DNA of 12,874 nt from assembly GCA_023140095.1 (NCBI GenBank), contig JAGLMJ010000024.1:1-12874 (forward strand), written 5' to 3'. This DNA comes from Candidatus Omnitrophota bacterium (GTDB lineage: Bacteria; Omnitrophota; Koll11; Zapsychrales; Zapsychraceae). This document shows positions 6,579-12,838 of this stretch, one piece after another; the stretch's first letter is position 1; every line of letters begins with the position of its first letter. The translations under genes were made by a program, and so were the position numbers. The notes under the pieces are model-generated. The model had not been told where the DNA came from and searched no databases. It saw only the letters and a program-made list of their open reading frames with translations.

Positions 6579-7400
6579 ATGATCAGAGGCATGACAGGAT
6601 TTGGACAGGCGCAAGTGTTATCAGGAAAGATAAAAGCGCTGATAGAGACAAAAAGCGTGAACCAAAGGTATTTAGATATAAATTATTTTTTGCCGGTAGG
6701 TTTTGGCTCTATCGAAAATAAGATACGCCAAATGATCAAACGGGAAATTCACCGGGGACGGGTCACGGTTTCTATGAAGATTATCCAAAAAGAAACGCAA
6801 GAAGTCGTTCTGAACAAGGACATTGCCAGAAAGCATTTGAGGAACGTCGCACGCCTTAAAAAAGAGGTTGGCGTTAAAGGGGACCTGTCTCTTTCTGACC
6901 TGGTCCGGCTTCCGGGAGTTTTGGAAGCCAAAGAAACGGTGATCAAGCCGGAGGCCTTATGGCCGGTTTTGGAGAAAGGGTTCATCAAAGCGCTGCAAGG
7001 GCTTGTGAATATGAGAAGGAGCGAAGGCCGCAGCCTTGCCCTGGACATCATGGACAAATTAAGACGCATGTCATTGCAAGTAAAGAAGATACAGAGTAAA
7101 GCAAAAGCGATCTTGAGTGAAAAAAAGAAAAAATTAACCAAAGAAGAGTTCCGTTCATTTCAAAGAAGCATTGACGTCAACGAAGAGATCACGCGTTTAG
7201 TGCATTATATTGATGAGATCAAGCCTCTTTTAAAAGGCAAAATATCGGTAGGAAAGAAAATCGATTTTATTGCCCAGGAAATGCAGAGGGAAACGAATAC
7301 GATCGGGTCAAAACTTCAGGACAAGGTTGTGTCTAATGCCGTGATCGCCTTAAAGAGCAAGATCGAAAAAATTCGCGAACAATCTCAAAACATTGAATAA
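6579..7400 (+). CDS. yicC: YicC-family endoribonuclease
   Basis: The 273-residue protein opens with IRGMTGFGQA and ends with KIDFIAQEMQRETNTIGSK, the two diagnostic ends of the YicC/YloC family (YicC-like N-terminal domain and DUF1732). Family members are hexameric endoribonucleases that clip structured RNA; that activity is known from studied relatives and is not shown here. A purine-rich AAGG site precedes the ATG by about 8 nt. gmk follows 17 nt downstream, a conserved yicC-gmk pairing. remA, often between them in other phyla, is absent. Length is close to the E. coli protein. Confidence 0.93.
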   Translation: MIRGMTGFGQAQVLSGKIKALIETKSVNQRYLDINYFLPVGFGSIENKIRQMIKREIHRGRVTVSMKIIQKETQEVVLNKDIARKHLRNVARLKKEVGVKGDLSLSDLVRLPGVLEAKETVIKPEALWPVLEKGFIKALQGLVNMRRSEGRSLALDIMDKLRRMSLQVKKIQSKAKAILSEKKKKLTKEEFRSFQRSIDVNEEITRLVHYIDEIKPLLKGKISVGKKIDFIAQEMQRETNTIGSKLQDKVVSNAVIALKSKIEKIREQSQNIE

Positions 7401-7417
7401 CATTTGGACCATTCGTT

Positions 7418-8002
7418 ATGAAGAAGGGCAAAATTATTATCATTTCCGGCCCTTCGGGTTCCGGCAAAACAACTCTTTACAAAAAACTGCTGGAGGACCG
7501 GAAGTTAAAAAAAGAAATCGTTAAGACCGTCTCTGTTACGACGAGGGCAAAGCGTTCGGGAGAGAAACACGGGCGCGATTATTTTTTTGTCAGCCCAAAG
7601 ATGTTTCAGTATAAAAAAAGGAACGGACATTTTCTGGAGACAGAAAAGGTCTTTGACAACTATTACGGAACACCTAAAAAGAACGTTCAGGGCCTTCTCA
7701 ATGCAGGGAAAAATGTGTTGTTGTGCATTGACGTTAAAGGGGCCAGGACGATTCGAAGGAAATTTCCAAAAGCAGTGGCTGTTTTTATCAAGACATCCTC
7801 TTTAAAGGTTCTTGCGGCCCGACTTAAAGGAAGGGGCTCTGAAAAAAAGAATATTATGAAAATAAGGCTTCAGACGGCGCGAGAGGAATTAATGGAAACA
7901 AAAAAGTATGATCATGTGATCATTAATGATCATTTAAGAACAGCTTATAGCTGGCTAGCGGCAATCGTTAAAGCAGATCTTGCTAAAGGCCCCGGTAATT
8001 AG
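7418..8002 (+). CDS. gmk: Guanylate kinase
   Basis: At 194 residues this is a full-length guanylate kinase. It has the P-loop GPSGSGKT (11-18), the GMP-binding stretch VTTRAKRSGEKHGRDYFFVS (about 40-59), the LLCIDVKGARTIRRKFP core, and the lid region around LAARLKGRGSE. It phosphorylates GMP or dGMP to the diphosphate with ATP in the cytoplasm. It lies 17 nt after yicC, probably cotranscribed. No strong Shine-Dalgarno site precedes ATG 7418. Downstream is a 228-bp gap with a terminator and the rpoZ promoter. Confidence 0.96.
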   Translation: MKKGKIIIISGPSGSGKTTLYKKLLEDRKLKKEIVKTVSVTTRAKRSGEKHGRDYFFVSPKMFQYKKRNGHFLETEKVFDNYYGTPKKNVQGLLNAGKNVLLCIDVKGARTIRRKFPKAVAVFIKTSSLKVLAARLKGRGSEKKNIMKIRLQTAREELMETKKYDHVIINDHLRTAYSWLAAIVKADLAKGPGN

Positions 8003-8118
8003 TTTTGAGTAAAAAAAGCGCTTGGGAAGGTCTCAGGACAGATGTAAGTTCTAATAGATCCTAAAGTTAGAGCAAATGAAAGCAATCTTTTCTGCCAGGA
8101 GAGGACTAATAATTCTTT

Positions 8119-8147
8119 TTGACAATATAAGGTACATATGATATATA
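8119..8147 (+). promoter_or_regulatory. rpoZ promoter
   Basis: A perfect TTGACA (8119-8124) is followed 17 bp later by TATATA (8142-8147). The predicted start near 8154 falls inside the 5' arm of the terminator hairpin at 8151-8178. It would leave a leader of about 77 nt before rpoZ. Confidence 0.65.
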
Positions 8148-8150
8148 TAT

Positions 8151-8185
8151 CCCTATTCTTCTATTATGTAAAATAGGGGTTTTTT
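8151..8185 (+). terminator. Rho-independent terminator of the yicC-gmk unit
   Basis: Stem CCCTATT (8151-8157) with AATAGGG (8172-8178), a 14-nt loop, then a run of six T (8180-8185). The stem is short but perfect. Because the rpoZ start site lies in the 5' arm, transcripts begun there would lack part of the stem and could pass through. Confidence 0.75.
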
Positions 8186-8230
8186 ATTCAAAATACAATC
8201 GAGTTCAATAACCTGGAAGGATATGTAAAA

Positions 8231-8506
8231 ATGTCAGATTTGCCCATTGAAGAATTATTGCCCAGAGCAAAACACAGCATTTATAAGCTTGTCAGGATGG
8301 CTTCAACCCGCGCGCTGGAGCTTTCGGATGGCGGACGGTGTTTAGCCGAAAACATCACCACAGAGAAATTTACGACCATGGCGCTTGAAGAAATTGCTCA
8401 AGGGAAAATAATATTACAGACAGAAACAGGCGGAAAAGCCCTCAAAGAGGAATCTCCAGAAGATCCCCAAGAGGAAGATAAAGACGAATACGCATTGGCT
8501 GAATAG
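8231..8506 (+). CDS. rpoZ: RNA polymerase omega subunit
   Basis: This 91-residue protein contains SIYKLVRMASTRALELSDGG and TTMALEEIAQGKI, the conserved omega core that wraps the C-terminus of beta-prime and aids polymerase assembly. The tail after about residue 70 is very acidic (EESPEDPQEEDKDEY) and probably disordered. A GGAAGGA site (8214-8220) lies about 10 nt before the ATG. It follows gmk in the conserved gmk-rpoZ-coaBC order, but here it has its own promoter and the preceding terminator isolates it from gmk. coaC begins 73 nt after its stop. Confidence 0.93.
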   Translation: MSDLPIEELLPRAKHSIYKLVRMASTRALELSDGGRCLAENITTEKFTTMALEEIAQGKIILQTETGGKALKEESPEDPQEEDKDEYALAE

Positions 8507-8579
8507 CGTTCTTTTCACAGCATAGGAAAGCAAGCACGAACGAAGTGAGGCGTTTTCTTGTATCGATCGGAGCAAAAGC

Positions 8580-9125
8580 GTGGTTAAACAGAAAAGAGTT
8601 ATTTTAGGCGTTACAGGCAGCATTGCGGCCTATAAATCGGCAGAGATCATAAGAGGATTGATCGAAAAGGGGTTGAGGGTTTCGGTGATCATGACCAAGG
8701 AGGCCGAGCATTTCATGACTCCTTTGACTTTAGCGAGTTTGTCGGGAGAGAAGGTGTACGGGAGGATGTTCAGCAAAAAAAACGACGCCGAAGGGATCCC
8801 GCACATTGCGTTAGCCCAGGAGGCAGATGTTTTTTTAATTGCGCCGGCGACGGCGAATATCATCGGAAAAATCGCCAATGGGATCGCTGACAATTTATTG
8901 ACTTGTATTGCTCTTGCTACAAAGGCGCCTATATTAATTGCCCCGGCGATGAACACGCAGATGTATCAAAATAAGATCGTCCAGGAGAATTGCCGGAAGC
9001 TGAAAAAATACGGTATGCAGTTCATTGATCCGGTCAGAGGGAAACTTGCCTGCGGAACGACAGGAACAGGACATATCGCCGACGAGGCGACGATTGTTAA
9101 AACTGTTTTGCGGACAATAAAATAA
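8580..9125 (+). CDS. coaC: Phosphopantothenoylcysteine decarboxylase (CoaC only)
   Basis: The 181-residue flavoprotein starts at GTG with GGAG (8569-8572) 7 nt upstream. It carries GSIAAYK (13-19), the catalytic His75 in PHIAL, APATANIIGKIANGIADNL, the PAMNTQM substrate motif (Asn125) and Cys158 in LACG. These positions equal those of the E. coli Dfp decarboxylase residues, which supports the chosen start. It decarboxylates 4'-phosphopantothenoylcysteine to 4'-phosphopantetheine with FMN, in coenzyme A synthesis. Most bacteria fuse this to the CoaB synthetase in a protein of about 400 residues; here a stop and a tRNA gene follow directly, so CoaB must be encoded elsewhere. Confidence 0.9.
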   Translation: MVKQKRVILGVTGSIAAYKSAEIIRGLIEKGLRVSVIMTKEAEHFMTPLTLASLSGEKVYGRMFSKKNDAEGIPHIALAQEADVFLIAPATANIIGKIANGIADNLLTCIALATKAPILIAPAMNTQMYQNKIVQENCRKLKKYGMQFIDPVRGKLACGTTGTGHIADEATIVKTVLRTIK

Positions 9126-9131
9126 ATATAT

Positions 9132-9203
9132 GGCGCGATAGCCAAGTGGTAAGGCGGAGGTCTGCAAAACCTTTATTCGTCGGTTCGATTCCGACTCGCG
9201 CCT
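9132..9203 (+). tRNA. tRNA-Cys (GCA)
   Basis: The acceptor stem pairs GGCGCGA (9132-9138) with TCGCGCC (9196-9202), with U73 as expected for Cys. The anticodon loop is CTGCAAA, anticodon GCA, and the T-loop TTCGATT is present. The 3' CCA is not encoded. It starts 6 nt after coaC; TTGTTA (9094-9099) and TAAAAT (9118-9123), inside the coaC end, could be its promoter. Confidence 0.95.
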
Positions 9204-9213
9204 TAATGAAAAC

Positions 9214-9244
9214 ATAACTTATGGAGCAAAGCGACATAAGTTAT
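9214..9244. repeat. Small palindromic repeat, copy 1
   Basis: A perfect 10-bp inverted repeat, ATAACTTATG and CATAAGTTAT, surrounds an 11-nt loop GAGCAAAGCGA. A bulge allows three more outer pairs. It shares stem and loop sequence with the palindrome at 9351-9390. Confidence 0.7.
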
Positions 9245-9257
9245 TGTTTGAATTAAC

Positions 9258-9335
9258 CCCGAGCGGCTCTTTGGAAGAAGAGGCGCTGCGAGGGTTTGTC
9301 CCTCGTTGCCGCGCTGTAAGAAAGGGCAACTCGGG
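9258..9335 (+). ncRNA. Rod-like hairpin between tRNA genes, unknown function
   Basis: Successive nested stems are visible: CCCGAG/CTCGGG (9258-9263, 9330-9335), GCTCTTT/AAAGGGC (9266-9272, 9321-9327), GCGC/GCGC (9283-9286, 9311-9314) and GCGAGGG/CCCTCGT (9288-9294, 9300-9306), capped by TTTGT. The whole 78 nt can form one long interrupted hairpin. No tRNA cloverleaf, known riboswitch or reading frame was recognised. It could be a repeat element, a processing signal or a small RNA. Confidence 0.45.
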
Positions 9336-9350
9336 ATCCAATCCGATCAT

Positions 9351-9390
9351 CAAACTTATGTTCACTCGCTTTGCTCGTTCCATAAGTTTG
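9351..9390. repeat. Small palindromic repeat, copy 2 (inverted)
   Basis: Arms CAAACTTATG and CATAAGTTTG (10 bp, perfect) enclose a 20-nt loop whose minus strand contains GAGCAAAGCGA, identical to the loop of the copy at 9214-9244. GATC on both outer sides could extend the stem past a short bulge. Confidence 0.7.
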
Positions 9391-9399
9391 GATCTCTTT

Positions 9400-9482
9400 G
9401 GGCAAGTGGTGGAATGGCATACACGTTGGACTTAAAATCCAATGGCCGTAAGGCCGTGTGGGTTCGACTCCCACCTTGCCCA
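9400..9482 (+). tRNA. tRNA-Leu (UAA)
   Basis: The acceptor stem pairs GGGCAAG (9400-9406) with CTTGCCC (9475-9481), discriminator A. The anticodon stem TTGGA/TCCAA holds loop CTTAAAA, anticodon TAA. The long variable arm GGCCGTAAGGCC is typical of class II tRNA-Leu. CCA is not encoded. Confidence 0.95.
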
Positions 9483-9490
9483 TTCTGCTT

Positions 9491-9505
9491 TGCCCCAAAG
9501 GGGCA
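9491..9505 (+). other. GC hairpin after tRNA-Leu
   Basis: TGCCCC-AAA-GGGGCA is a tight 6-bp hairpin 8 nt past tRNA-Leu. It is followed by GTTTGAAAAT and not a T-run, so it is at best a weak terminator or a processing signal between the two tRNA genes. Confidence 0.4.
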
Positions 9506-9532
9506 GTTTGAAAATATAAAATAAAAATATGT

Positions 9533-9609
9533 GGGCTCATAGCTCAGTTGGTTAGAGTACTTGCATGACATGCAAGGTGTCCGAGGTTCGAGTCCTCGTG
9601 GGCCCACCA
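9533..9609 (+). tRNA. tRNA-Val (GAC), CCA encoded
   Basis: The acceptor stem pairs GGGCTCA (9533-9539) with TGGGCCC (9599-9605), discriminator A, then genomic CCA (9607-9609). The D-arm GCTCAGTTGGTTAGAG and T-loop TTCGAGT are standard. The anticodon loop ATGACAT gives GAC. Of the three tRNA genes here only this one encodes CCA. Confidence 0.93.
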
Positions 9610-9628
9610 TTATTTAATCGAAAGAATT

Positions 9629-9648
9629 CCTCGGAGCTTGCTCCGGGG
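9629..9648 (+). other. Hairpin in the thrS leader
   Basis: CCTCGGAGC-tt-GCTCCGGGG forms a 9-bp stem with one G-T pair, ending 17 nt before the thrS ATG and covering the possible upstream GTG start. It could affect thrS translation or end the tRNA transcript, but there is no T-run after it. Confidence 0.4.
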
Positions 9649-9665
9649 TGCTGGGTTCATTAAAG

Positions 9666-11399
9666 ATGGACTATAAAACAGACCTAGACAAATTAAGGCA
9701 CAGTTGTTCGCATGTGATGGCACAAGCGGTTAAAGATCTGTGGCCCGACGTGAAAGTGACGATCGGCCCTGCTATTGAAGACGGGTTCTATTATGATTTT
9801 GATAAGGCCGCCCCTTTCACGGACGAAGATTTGGCAATCATAGAACAGAGGATGAAAGAGATCATAAAAAGAAACCCGTCTTTTAAACAGTCTCATATGA
9901 AGCGAAGTGAAGCGATTGAGATGTTTAAGAAGATGAACGAGGATTACAAGGTCGAACTGATCGACGGGCTTCCCGACGAAGAAGTGTCCATCTATCATAC
10001 GGACGATGAATGGCTTGACCTGTGCAAGGGCCCTCATGTTCAAAGCGCGGACAAGATCAAGGTCTTTAAGCTTTTAAGCGTTGCCGGGGCTTACTGGCGC
10101 GGCGATGAACGCAAAGCGCAACTGCAGCGGATATACGGAACGGCGTTCTTTGACAAAAAAGACCTCAAGGAGTTCTTGAAGATCCTCGAAGAGGCAAAAA
10201 AAAGAGACCACAGAAAGCTGGGCCCGCAGTTAGACCTGTTTAATTTTTATCAGGAAACCGCCGGGCCGGGATTAGTTTTTTATCATCCGCAAGGGGCCAT
10301 TCTCCGACGGATTATAGAGGATTATATTACCGAGCAGAACGTTAAGCGCGGCTATCAGCTTGTGAAGACACCGCATATTTTAAAAGGAAAGTTATGGGAG
10401 ATCAGCGGGCATTCGGAGCATTATAAAGAGAATATGTTTTATTTTAAAGTGGACGACGAAGAGTATGCGGTCAAGCCGATGAACTGTCCCGGGCATATCC
10501 TTATTTATAAATCCAAAACGCGGTCCTACCGCGACATGCCGATCCGCTTCTTTGAGCTCGGCGATGTGTACCGGAAGGAAAAGACAGGAGTGATGCACGG
10601 ACTTTTGAGGGTGCGCGGTTTTACGCAGGACGATGCCCATATTTTCTGTATGGAAGATCAAATCACAGCAGAGGTTATGAGCGTGATCGATTTCACCTTT
10701 GACGTCATGAAAGATTTTGGTTTTGATAATATGAGTATCGAACTGAGTACGCGTCCCGACGATTACATTGGCAGCATCGAAAATTGGCAGACGGCAACTC
10801 AGGCTCTCGAGGTGGCCTTGAAGGAAAAAGGGCTAGATTATCAGATCAATGAAGGCGACGGGGCTTTTTACGGTCCGAAGATCGATATTAAACTTAAAGA
10901 TGCCCTGAACCGCGAATGGCAATGTACCACGATCCAATGCGATTTCTCTTTGCCGCAGCGCTTTGAACTGGAATATGTTAATGACGAAGGAAAGACAAGT
11001 CAGCCTATTATGATCCACCGTGCGATTCTTGGCTCGGTGGAACGGTTTTTCGGAACACTGATCGAACATTACGGAGGGGCCTTTCCCGTTTGGCTGGCGC
11101 CTACGCAAGTCGCGATCATTCCCATCAGGGAAGAGCATGCGGCTTATGCAGTGAAGATAAAAGAAGATTTACAACGAAAGGGATTGCGCGGTATAATCGA
11201 TCAGAGGAACGAAAGTCTCAACAAAAAGATCAGGGAAGGGACGGTTAAAAAGATCCCGTATTTGCTTGTTGTCGGAGATAAAGAAGTTCAAGACCAGACA
11301 GTGTCTGTCAGGAAATATGCGCAAGGCGATCAAGGGACGTGCGCTTCGGTTGCTTTTATTGAACGGATCGAGAAGGAAGTTCAATTAAAAAAACATTAA
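9666..11399 (+). CDS. thrS: Threonyl-tRNA synthetase lacking the TGS domain
   Basis: From ATG 9666 the protein has 577 residues. It opens within the second (editing, SAD) domain: HSCSH (12-16) and CKGPH (120-124) supply its metal-type His/Cys set. The class II core follows, with Cys274 (MNCPGH), His325 (DDAHIF) and His451 (IMIHRAILGS) as the catalytic zinc ligands and FFELGDVYRKEKTG as motif 2. The anticodon-binding domain runs from about 472. It charges tRNA-Thr and edits seryl-tRNA. The N-terminal TGS domain of about 60 residues found in E. coli ThrRS is absent. A GTG at 9648 would add six residues but lies in a hairpin. infC follows after 16 nt. Confidence 0.95.
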   Translation: MDYKTDLDKLRHSCSHVMAQAVKDLWPDVKVTIGPAIEDGFYYDFDKAAPFTDEDLAIIEQRMKEIIKRNPSFKQSHMKRSEAIEMFKKMNEDYKVELIDGLPDEEVSIYHTDDEWLDLCKGPHVQSADKIKVFKLLSVAGAYWRGDERKAQLQRIYGTAFFDKKDLKEFLKILEEAKKRDHRKLGPQLDLFNFYQETAGPGLVFYHPQGAILRRIIEDYITEQNVKRGYQLVKTPHILKGKLWEISGHSEHYKENMFYFKVDDEEYAVKPMNCPGHILIYKSKTRSYRDMPIRFFELGDVYRKEKTGVMHGLLRVRGFTQDDAHIFCMEDQITAEVMSVIDFTFDVMKDFGFDNMSIELSTRPDDYIGSIENWQTATQALEVALKEKGLDYQINEGDGAFYGPKIDIKLKDALNREWQCTTIQCDFSLPQRFELEYVNDEGKTSQPIMIHRAILGSVERFFGTLIEHYGGAFPVWLAPTQVAIIPIREEHAAYAVKIKEDLQRKGLRGIIDQRNESLNKKIREGTVKKIPYLLVVGDKEVQDQTVSVRKYAQGDQGTCASVAFIERIEKEVQLKKH

Positions 11400-11402
11400 C
11401 CT

Positions 11403-11408
11403 GGGAGG
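11403..11408 (+). promoter_or_regulatory. Shine-Dalgarno site that fixes the infC AUU start
   Basis: GGGAGG lies 7 nt before ATT 11416 (4 nt before ATT 11413). No ATG, GTG or TTG occurs in the right frame near it, so it points to an AUU start for infC. Confidence 0.75.
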
Positions 11409-11415
11409 TGTTATT

Positions 11416-11934
11416 ATTCCAAAATTTATCCGAATTAACGAACGTATCAAGGCTTCAGAAGTTCGAGTGATCGGTCCGGAATCAGAACAGTTGGGAGTGG
11501 TGGGTATTCGTCGAGCATTGGATCTAGCCCAGGAAAACGACCTGGACTTGGTCGAAATTGCCCCGACGGCAAAACCGCCGGTTTGCCGCATTATGGATTA
11601 CAGTAAATATAAGTATGACCAGGAAAAAAAAGAACGCCGGGTAAAAAAAAGCCAGCATGTCACGCACTTGAAACAATTGCGGCTTAAACCGAATATCGGC
11701 GTTGGAGATTATCAGATCAAGCTTAAGCAAGCGATCGGGTTTTTGGATAAGAAAGATAAAGTAAAGATCAATATGTTTTTCCGCGGGCGGGAAATGGCGC
11801 ATAAAGAGCTGGGCAGAAACATTTTGGAGAGAATGATCAAGGATGTTGCCGAACATGGGGTGCCCGAGAAATCTCCGTCGATGGAAGGACGGGTTATGTT
11901 TATTCTGCTTAACCCGGCAGCAAGCAAGACATAA
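11416..11934 (+). CDS. infC: Translation initiation factor IF-3 with AUU start codon
   Basis: Read from ATT 11416 the product has 172 residues and begins (M)IPKFIRINERIKASEVRVIG, the conserved IF-3 N-domain. The first in-frame GTG (11467) would delete this conserved start. A basic linker (about 70-90, DYSKYKYDQEKKERRVKK) joins it to the C-domain (HLKQLRLKPNIG, FFRGREMAHKELG). IF-3 binds the 30S subunit, rejects wrong start codons and prevents premature 50S joining. In E. coli the AUU start lets IF-3 repress its own translation; the same control is likely here by analogy. It lies between thrS and rpmI-rplT, the usual order. Confidence 0.92.
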   Translation: MPKFIRINERIKASEVRVIGPESEQLGVVGIRRALDLAQENDLDLVEIAPTAKPPVCRIMDYSKYKYDQEKKERRVKKSQHVTHLKQLRLKPNIGVGDYQIKLKQAIGFLDKKDKVKINMFFRGREMAHKELGRNILERMIKDVAEHGVPEKSPSMEGRVMFILLNPAASKT

Positions 11935-11943
11935 TAGATTTTT

Positions 11944-11975
11944 CCGCGAATGATCAGCGCGGGAAATATTCGTGG
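11944..11975 (+). promoter_or_regulatory. Possible switching hairpins in the infC-rpmI gap
   Basis: Two mutually exclusive stems share CCGCG at 11944-11948. One is CCGCG with CGCGG (11958-11962), extendable by the TTT/AAA flanks with one extra G. The other is CCGCGAAT (11944-11951) with ATTCGTGG (11968-11975), 8 bp with one G-T pair. The gap is 157 nt, long for this operon, and L20 is known in other bacteria to repress infC-rpmI-rplT through mRNA structure. Whether this is such a leader is unproven. Confidence 0.35.
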
Positions 11976-12091
11976 ACAAAAGACCTCACTTTTAACAGAA
12001 AGAGGGGGGCAGTAAGAACGCGAAGCTATAAAATAAACAATCAGCATGCTTTGATGGTGGCTATAGAAAATTCATCGAGAAAGGAATCGCA

Positions 12092-12289
12092 ATGCCAAAA
12101 CTAAAAACAAATAAGTCCGCGGCTAAGCGCTTTAAGATCACAAAGACCGGGAAATTAAAAAAGCGCAGCGCCAAACGGGGACATGTTTTGGGAAAAATGA
12201 CAAGAAAAGCAAAACGCAATTTGCGTAAAAGTTCTTATGTTTCCGACGCTGACGCAAAGAAGATAAGGAGGCTATTGCCTTATGGTTAG
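12092..12289 (+). CDS. rpmI: 50S ribosomal protein L35
   Basis: The 65-residue basic protein begins MPKLKTNKSAAKRFKITKTG and continues through KKRSAKRGHVLGKMTRKAKR, the L35 signature at normal length. L35 is a late-assembling protein of the large subunit. GAAAGGAA lies upstream at usable distance. Its last 8 nt overlap the rplT start, indicating translational coupling. A 157-nt gap with possible alternative hairpins separates it from infC. Confidence 0.96.
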   Translation: MPKLKTNKSAAKRFKITKTGKLKKRSAKRGHVLGKMTRKAKRNLRKSSYVSDADAKKIRRLLPYG

Positions 12290-12680
12290 AGTACGAAGCG
12301 CGGTTAGCGCACAGAAAAGAAAAAAACGCGTTCTTAAAAAGGCCAAAGGGCAGTTCGGGCACAGGAGCACGCGCTACCGGCAGGCCAAACGGTCGGTTAT
12401 TAAAGGGCTTACGTATGCTTTTCGTGATCGCAAGGTTAAAAAGCGGGAGTTTAAAAGGCTTTGGATCATACGCATCAATGCGGCCTGCCAAGAAGCCGGC
12501 GTAACGTACAGCCGTTTTATGAACGGGCTTAAGAAGGCGAATATTGATATTGACCGAAAGGTATTATCCGAGCTTGCGGTTAGTTCTCCGGGAGCGTTTA
12601 AAAAGCTTGTGAATCTTTCAAAGGAACCGGCCTCGGAGGGGCCAAAGAAAAAAGAAAAAGTCACTGGTCCTTCAGAATAG
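12282..12680 (+). CDS. rplT: 50S ribosomal protein L20
   Basis: The 132-residue protein starts MVRVRSAVSAQKRKKRVLK and contains GQFGHRSTRYRQAKRSV and LWIIRINAACQEAGVTYSRF, all typical of L20, an early assembly protein that binds 23S rRNA. An AAGGAGG site (12265-12271) inside rpmI precedes the ATG by 10 nt. The C-terminus is about 15 residues longer than the common 117-119-residue form, with a charged tail (PASEGPKKKEKVTGPSE). In E. coli and Bacillus L20 represses its own operon. pheS, a frequent next gene, does not follow within the 194 bp left. Confidence 0.96.
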   Translation: MVRVRSAVSAQKRKKRVLKKAKGQFGHRSTRYRQAKRSVIKGLTYAFRDRKVKKREFKRLWIIRINAACQEAGVTYSRFMNGLKKANIDIDRKVLSELAVSSPGAFKKLVNLSKEPASEGPKKKEKVTGPSE

Positions 12681-12692
12681 GATCGCGTTAAA

Positions 12693-12838
12693 TATACTGG
12701 TTCTTAATCAAAATTTCGTATCATTGCCTTATTAACGTTCAATGGTTTTGATTGAACATTAATGATTGCAATGCTTAATGTTGGTTTAATGAAATTCAAC
12801 AGTTTAACCACCAGAAAATCTCATTAAGAACCAGTATA
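12693..12838. repeat. MITE-like nested inverted-repeat element
   Basis: A perfect 16-bp terminal inverted repeat (TATACTGGTTCTTAAT 12693-12708, its complement 12823-12838) bounds 146 bp. Inside is a strong hairpin ATTAACGTTCAAT/ATTGAACATTAAT (12731-12743, 12751-12763, 12 of 13 paired), extended by CATTGC/GCAATG. A competing stem AACATTAA/TTAATGTT (12755-12762, 12775-12782) uses the same strand. TA at both outer ends would fit a TA target duplication. No coding capacity and no transposase are seen. It could alternatively be a large transcription-stop structure after rplT. Confidence 0.55.

Noticed and set aside
8077..8142. Short 21-codon frame before rpoZ
   Set aside because: It runs through the rpoZ promoter, has no ribosome site and resembles no known peptide.
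9253..9610. Several open frames across the tRNA cluster on both strands
   Set aside because: They are translations of tRNA genes and hairpins; the tRNA cloverleaf structures explain the sequence.
9648..9665. GTG start for thrS at 9648
   Set aside because: It lies in the 3' arm of a strong hairpin and adds only six unremarkable residues; ATG 9666 is preferred, though neither start has a strong Shine-Dalgarno site.
11467..11469. GTG as the infC start
   Set aside because: It would remove the conserved N-terminal motif of IF-3, and it has no Shine-Dalgarno site; ATT 11416 fits better.
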